A stretch of 64,000 nucleotides of DNA, from the NCBI GenBank assembly GCA_903901045.1, contig CAIUPP010000120.1:1-64000 (forward strand). The letters are read 5' to 3'. Source of the DNA: an uncultured Planctomycetota bacterium (GTDB taxonomy: Bacteria > Planctomycetota > Brocadiia > CAIUPP01). Each line of letters opens with the position of its first letter. Positions within the stretch are counted from its first letter, which is position 1. Positions 58,802 through 64,000 of the stretch are shown here, in pieces. Under the pieces are notes generated by a model. It saw only the letters and a program-made list of their open reading frames with translations. It was not told the DNA's origin and searched no databases. A program made the translations under genes and the position numbers.

Positions 58802-58870
58802 TTATTATGAACCGCCGAACGGCCGGCAGCTCATTCGGAGCCGCGGAACTTCGCGACTCCGGCGGCGTCA

Positions 58871-59158
58871 TTACTCGACCTTGGCCAGGACGTCGGACTC
58901 CCGCATGATCAGGAGTTCTTTGCCGTCCACCTTGATCTCCGTGCCGCCGTAGCGGGCGTAGAGGATCATGTCGCCTTTCTTGACGCTCATCGGGGCGCGC
59001 TTGCCGTCGTCCAGCAGCTTGCCTTCGCCGATAGCGACCACTTTGCCCTTCTGCGGCTTTTCCTTGGCGGTATCGGGCAGCACAATGCCGCCGGCCGTCT
59101 TGGTTTCAGCTTCCACCGGCTCGACCACGATTCGATCATCAAGGGGACGCACGTTCAT
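58871..59158 (-). CDS. groES: Co-chaperonin GroES
   Basis: A 95-residue 10-kDa co-chaperonin that caps GroEL. It has [21 protein letters not shown] and [20 protein letters not shown], then [17 protein letters not shown], all typical. The mobile loop is in the [11 protein letters not shown] region. The ATG is preceded by ATAGGAGG. It lies between groEL2 (69 bases upstream) and groEL1, an arrangement that may let one GroES serve both rings. Confidence 0.96.
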   Translation of the reverse strand: MNVRPLDDRIVVEPVEAETKTAGGIVLPDTAKEKPQKGKVVAIGEGKLLDDGKRAPMSVKKGDMILYARYGGTEIKVDGKELLIMRESDVLAKVE

Positions 59159-59227
59159 TGGTAAGACCTCCTATATCTGTTATCTATTACTATACTTGTG
59201 CCAAATTGGGTTCGTTTTGCAGCGGGC

Positions 59228-61413
<2,186 letters not shown>

Positions 61414-61962
61414 TCAGAGGTTGGCGCAGATATCACTGACCGGCAGCACCTTGGCGAACGCGCCATTCAGCGCCGAAAGGAATGCGGCCTGCACATTCCC
61501 GGCAGAGACGACCGCATCGCCAAAGACCAGAGACCGCGTGGCGCACGCGTCATGAGCCAGGAGGCACTGAAAACCAAGGTCGGCGGCGGCGCGAGTGGTC
61601 GTATCGATGCACATGTGGGTCATCATGCCGGCGGTCACCAACTGCCCGATTTCGCGTTGGCGCAGGCACTCAAGAAGCGGCGTCCCGCGAAAGCTGTTCG
61701 GATAGTTCTTCTGGAAGACAGGTTCGCCTTTAATGGGGGCTGCGCTTTCATGGATTTCGACTCCCCGAGTGTTCGGCAGGAAGAAGGTGGCTCCCTGATG
61801 TGTCGAAATATGTTGAATGTGAATGACCAGCAGTGACTTCTTGCGGAAAGCCTGCAACAGCTTCCCTCCCTGAACCCCCGCCTCCGTGCTTCCGGCCAGT
61901 TCCATGGCGCCGCCGGGGAAATAGTCGTTCTGAATGTCGACGAGCACGAGCGCCTGATTCAT
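61414..61962 (-). CDS. Cysteine hydrolase of the isochorismatase family
   Basis: A 182-residue cytoplasmic hydrolase. The catalytic triad is visible: Asp9 (VLVDIQNDYF), Lys86 (FQKNYPNSF) and Cys118 (TAGMMTHMCIDTT). The family includes isochorismatase, nicotinamidase and N-carbamoylsarcosine amidase; GGKLLQAFRKK and DLGFQCLLAHDACAT fit the general form. ATG 61962 has GGAGGAG upstream; the open frame continues to 62091 through repeat sequence. The substrate is unknown. It is downstream of the ESCO-like gene on the same strand, separated by a repeat. Confidence 0.88.
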   Translation of the reverse strand: MNQALVLVDIQNDYFPGGAMELAGSTEAGVQGGKLLQAFRKKSLLVIHIQHISTHQGATFFLPNTRGVEIHESAAPIKGEPVFQKNYPNSFRGTPLLECLRQREIGQLVTAGMMTHMCIDTTTRAAADLGFQCLLAHDACATRSLVFGDAVVSAGNVQAAFLSALNGAFAKVLPVSDICANL

Positions 61963-62041
61963 CGATGACTTCTCCTCCAATATCCGGGACGTTCCGGATC
62001 GTTGTCCCCCGGAACCGACACTGTGACTAAATAGGTTTATG

Positions 62042-62108
62042 TCCCCGGAATATCTCCGGAATATCTGTCCCCGGAATATCCGGAATATCACGGAATATCC
62101 GCAATATG
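62042..62108. repeat. Tandem CCGGAATATC-type repeats
   Basis: GGAATATC recurs five times (as CCCCGGAATATC, CCGGAATATC, GTCCCCGGAATATC, CCGGAATATC, ACGGAATATC) between 62049 and 62100. A related GGATATCCGGATATCTGGG lies near 62746. Such arrays often flank REP-type palindromes. The repeats overlap the last residues of the ESCO-like protein. Confidence 0.6.
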
Positions 62109-62717
62109 AATCCCTTCAGGGCAGACGGCTCTCGCAAGCGCCTCTCCTTCGGGTTCTGTCAACGGTGTAGTCCATCCGAGGCGCGCAGGCGTGATCGTGA
62201 AGTAACGCGCTGCTTCTGCGATCAGTCGTCGAGCGAATCCCATCCTACGCTTGCTTCGAGCGACCCAAGCAAAATTGACTGCCCACTCCGTGGGCGGGTT
62301 GGCAATGTCCCTAAACTCGTGCTCCCTGTATTCCTGCCACGTGCATTCCCATCTCTGCGGCAGTTTGCCGAGTACTACAAGGCCGATGATGAACGTGCCC
62401 TGATATAGCAGAAACATGTGTATGTCGCTGTTGTCGGGACAATCCGATGGTACGTATGCCGGGAAGTCAAAGTGGGTATCGCGGTTGGCGACTGATGAGA
62501 CAAGGTTGGCGCGCGCTTTCTGTGCACGGTGTGACCTGAAGTTCACGGCGGTAATTCGTTCGTTGCCCTCTTGCCATACGATCCTGTCTGTCTTAAGCGG
62601 TCTGGCAGGAAAACGAAGAGTCTGTTTGTTGTGATGCCGACGATGCGAGCGCCTATCTTCCGGGGATTCGGAGACGTAACGCATTCCGCACGCAGGGCAT
62701 AATGCTGTGCACACCAT
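62088..62717 (-). CDS. Eco1/ESCO-like protein: C2H2 zinc finger plus GNAT acetyltransferase
   Basis: A 209-residue protein. Residues 7-29 form a C2H2 finger with Cys7, Cys10, His25 and His29 (C-x2-C-x14-H-x3-H), including ACGMRY and SPED, which match the finger of eukaryotic Eco1/ESCO cohesin acetyltransferases as I remember it (CGMxY...PED...H-x3-H). After a middle region (DRIVWQEGNERITAV), residues about 100-200 are a GNAT domain: IIGLVVLG, AWVARSKRRMGFARRLIAEA (acetyl-CoA site) and WTTPLTEPEGEALA, placed like FSxPTxxGxALA of Eco1. I know of no bacterial cohesin acetylation. The last residues overlap tandem repeats. The role is unknown; N-acetyl transfer is inferred. Confidence 0.75.
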   Translation of the reverse strand: MVCTALCPACGMRYVSESPEDRRSHRRHHNKQTLRFPARPLKTDRIVWQEGNERITAVNFRSHRAQKARANLVSSVANRDTHFDFPAYVPSDCPDNSDIHMFLLYQGTFIIGLVVLGKLPQRWECTWQEYREHEFRDIANPPTEWAVNFAWVARSKRRMGFARRLIAEAARYFTITPARLGWTTPLTEPEGEALARAVCPEGIHIADIP

Positions 62718-62861
62718 GAGATAATGAGACCAATTCTACGGAAAAGGATATCCGGATATCTGGGGGCACACGACCTATTTCCCCTCCACCGAGAATGGGC
62801 CGTGTGTCCCAGTATTTCCGAGAACTCCCGGAACTCTCCAGAACTCGAATGCCGTGTCGAG

Positions 62862-63569
62862 CTATTTCGCCCAGGTCACCTTGAGGATCGGTCCGCCCTT
62901 ATCGGCCGCCTCGCGGCTGGCCCAGCGGCAGATGTTGATCTGGTCGTTCGTGCTGCGCAGCAACCAGCCGACCGTCTTCTGCTGCGCCTTGCGCGCGGCC
63001 TGCACGTGCGCCGTCACGTCCAGTCCCTTCTCCAACGTGCCTGTTGCGCTCGTGCCGGGGAGTTTAATCGCGTCGCCCGCGGCGCTGTCTTCCGCGCCCA
63101 GCGCGCCGGGCAACTGCCAGGCGACCGCCGCGCCATTCGCTTTGTAGTAACGGGCGGTCCAGCTTGCGCCGGAAGACACCCCCTCCGCCACGCGGTCCTT
63201 TCCGCCTTCCACCCAGTCGTTGCGCAGCAAGCGGCGCACTTCCACGCTCGCGATGGTGCCGACCTCGGGGCTGAGCGGCGTTCCCATCACCAACTCCGCC
63301 TTCTGGATGACCGCATCGGCGGGGATGGTGCTCAGGTCGAACTCCATCAGAATGTGGCTCTTCTCTCCGTTGTACTGGGTGTCGATGCTCAGGTAGGGCA
63401 AGTCGCCGAAATTGCGCTCGGAGCGGTCGCCGGGCACACCAGCGTTTTCGTTGGTGATACTGGCGTCCTTCGTCGCCTTGAGGCTATCCGTCGTCGGTTG
63501 GGCGGCGGCCTGCCATGCCACCAGCGCAAGCATCACCAGTCCTGCGGTCATTGCATGCAGCTTCTTCAT
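62862..63569 (-). CDS. Secreted DNRLRE/CBM96-like beta-sandwich protein
   Basis: A 235-residue exported protein. A signal peptide (MKKLHAMTAGLVMLALVAWQ, cleavage near AAA-QP) precedes a single beta-sandwich domain: KDASITNENAG, GDLPYLSIDTQ and HILMEFDLSTIPADAVIQKAEL, the start of the DNRLRE/CBM96-like family that binds polysaccharides or decorates surface proteins. WLLRSTNDQINICRWASRE and a terminal PILKVTW complete it. I chose ATG 63569, with AAGGAT upstream, over an earlier in-frame start at 63599. It stands alone with no enzyme attached, so its role is probably adhesive or structural. Confidence 0.8.
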   Translation of the reverse strand: MKKLHAMTAGLVMLALVAWQAAAQPTTDSLKATKDASITNENAGVPGDRSERNFGDLPYLSIDTQYNGEKSHILMEFDLSTIPADAVIQKAELVMGTPLSPEVGTIASVEVRRLLRNDWVEGGKDRVAEGVSSGASWTARYYKANGAAVAWQLPGALGAEDSAAGDAIKLPGTSATGTLEKGLDVTAHVQAARKAQQKTVGWLLRSTNDQINICRWASREAADKGGPILKVTWAK

Positions 63570-64000
63570 CGCATAATCCTTTTCATGGAGCCATAGCATC
63601 CGGGAGTTCCCGGTAGTGCATCACTTGCGCGCGATGTCATTCTGAGCGTGGCGAAGAATCTTTCGGCAGATCAACCTCCAGCGCTTCGAAAGACCCTTCG
63701 CTGCGCTCAGGGTGACAATTTGCAGGCCCTTCCCGCGCGTAAGTGATGCACTACCAAGTTCCGGGACAACCTGCGGTTCACGACCACCGTGAACCTGCTT
63801 ATCAGTATCATACCTTCCGCGGGTGCAGGAGCAAGAGGCCCTTCGGCAGATTTTGCCGCGATGGCGCGAAAACTCGTCAAGGCAACCGGCGGCTGAATTG
63901 TGGAATTCCGGCGACATACGGCCGATTTCCCCTCTACCGAAGAGGAGTCCTCTGCCCCAGAATCCTGTGGGGGGGGGGGCGAGGTGGGGACAAAACTTTC
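63570..64000. other. Gene-free end of the window with palindrome and G run
   Basis: The region contains the palindromic element at 63612-63754, then about 200 bases with no convincing gene, and TTTCCCCTCTACCGA near 63920 that echoes TTTCCCCTCCACCGA at 62778. An 11-base G run at about 63969-63979 follows, after which the sequence ends; it is a likely assembly break point. Confidence 0.55.
63612..63754. repeat. Long imperfect palindromic element
   Basis: GGTAGTGCATCACTT at 63612 is matched in inverse by AAGTGATGCACTACC ending at 63754. Inside, TGTCATTCTGAGCGTGGCGA and the reverse of TCGCTGCGCTCAGGGTGACA also pair. It resembles the weaker element at 17244-17320. It lies just upstream of the DNRLRE gene and has no ORF. 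Confidence 0.7.

Noticed and set aside
59159-59227. Sigma-54 promoter TTGGCAC before groES
   Set aside because: The downstream half does not match TTGCW at the right spacing.
63621-63917. 98-codon minus-strand frame at the right end
   Set aside because: It lies over the palindromic repeat and contains the repeat-derived LSAAKGLSKR string; there is no gene-like start or domain.

Overview
The window reads as a contig from an uncultured, GC-rich, Gram-negative-type bacterium. Lipid-remodelling acyltransferases and ArnT-like glycosyltransferases suggest an outer membrane. Three pseudopilin-like proteins, two with an H-X9-DG-type C-terminus, a PPi-type phosphofructokinase, two GroELs, and many Gfo/Idh/MocA, MttB-like and URO-D-like proteins recall Planctomycetota/Lentisphaerota/Verrucomicrobiota, Armatimonadota, Hydrogenedentota or Sumerlaeota. 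Nothing in the window fixes the phylum. Intergenic spaces carry many short palindromic or duplicated repeats.

Region 1 (1-17.3 kb) is mostly housekeeping and envelope. It holds a truncated ABC-2 permease that stops abruptly at about 540, a class I aminotransferase, a GNAT acetyltransferase, thioredoxin, tRNA-Val(CAC), a methyltransferase between direct repeats, and a leftward set (frameshifted amidotransferase-like protein, PPi-type PFK, GlmS-like SIS isomerase). An LplT-like transporter overlaps a PlsC-ACP-AMP-ligase fusion, followed by a GDT1 family protein, an ArnT-like glycosyltransferase, an LpxL-like acyltransferase and a VTT membrane protein.

Region 2 (17.3-42.6 kb) is the most distinctive part. 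Two gene blocks diverge from a control region at about 24.45-24.67 kb. The leftward operon has seven genes: two DegT-type aminotransferases, an M55 peptidase-like protein, two paralogous amidohydrolases, a Gfo/Idh/MocA oxidoreductase and a xylose-isomerase-like TIM barrel. On the right are two GntR-LacI hybrid regulators, each next to a visible palindromic operator. The second regulator heads a tightly packed block: MttB-like protein, split transketolase, two URO-D-like proteins, SDR, 2-oxoacid dehydrogenase E1 alpha/beta without E2/E3, a third amidohydrolase, class III aminotransferase, three Gfo/Idh/MocA proteins and a second MttB-like protein. The block ends at a strong terminator. No transporter, corrinoid protein or kinase is present. 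I read it as an undescribed pathway for an amino- and possibly methyl-bearing polyol or sugar acid, but the substrate and direction cannot be read from sequence.

Region 3 (42.6-64 kb) holds pseudopilins, a YHS-type lipoprotein, WrbA, a sensor kinase with a Cys-rich PAS region, a PAP2-ArnT fusion, MscL with a zinc-ribbon tail, Der, YacG, an FmdB-like protein, grpE-dnaJ and groEL2-groES-groEL1. Near the right end is a 209-residue protein whose C2H2 finger plus C-terminal GNAT domain resembles the eukaryotic cohesin acetyltransferase Eco1/ESCO. It is the single most surprising protein here. The last gene is a secreted DNRLRE/CBM-like protein.
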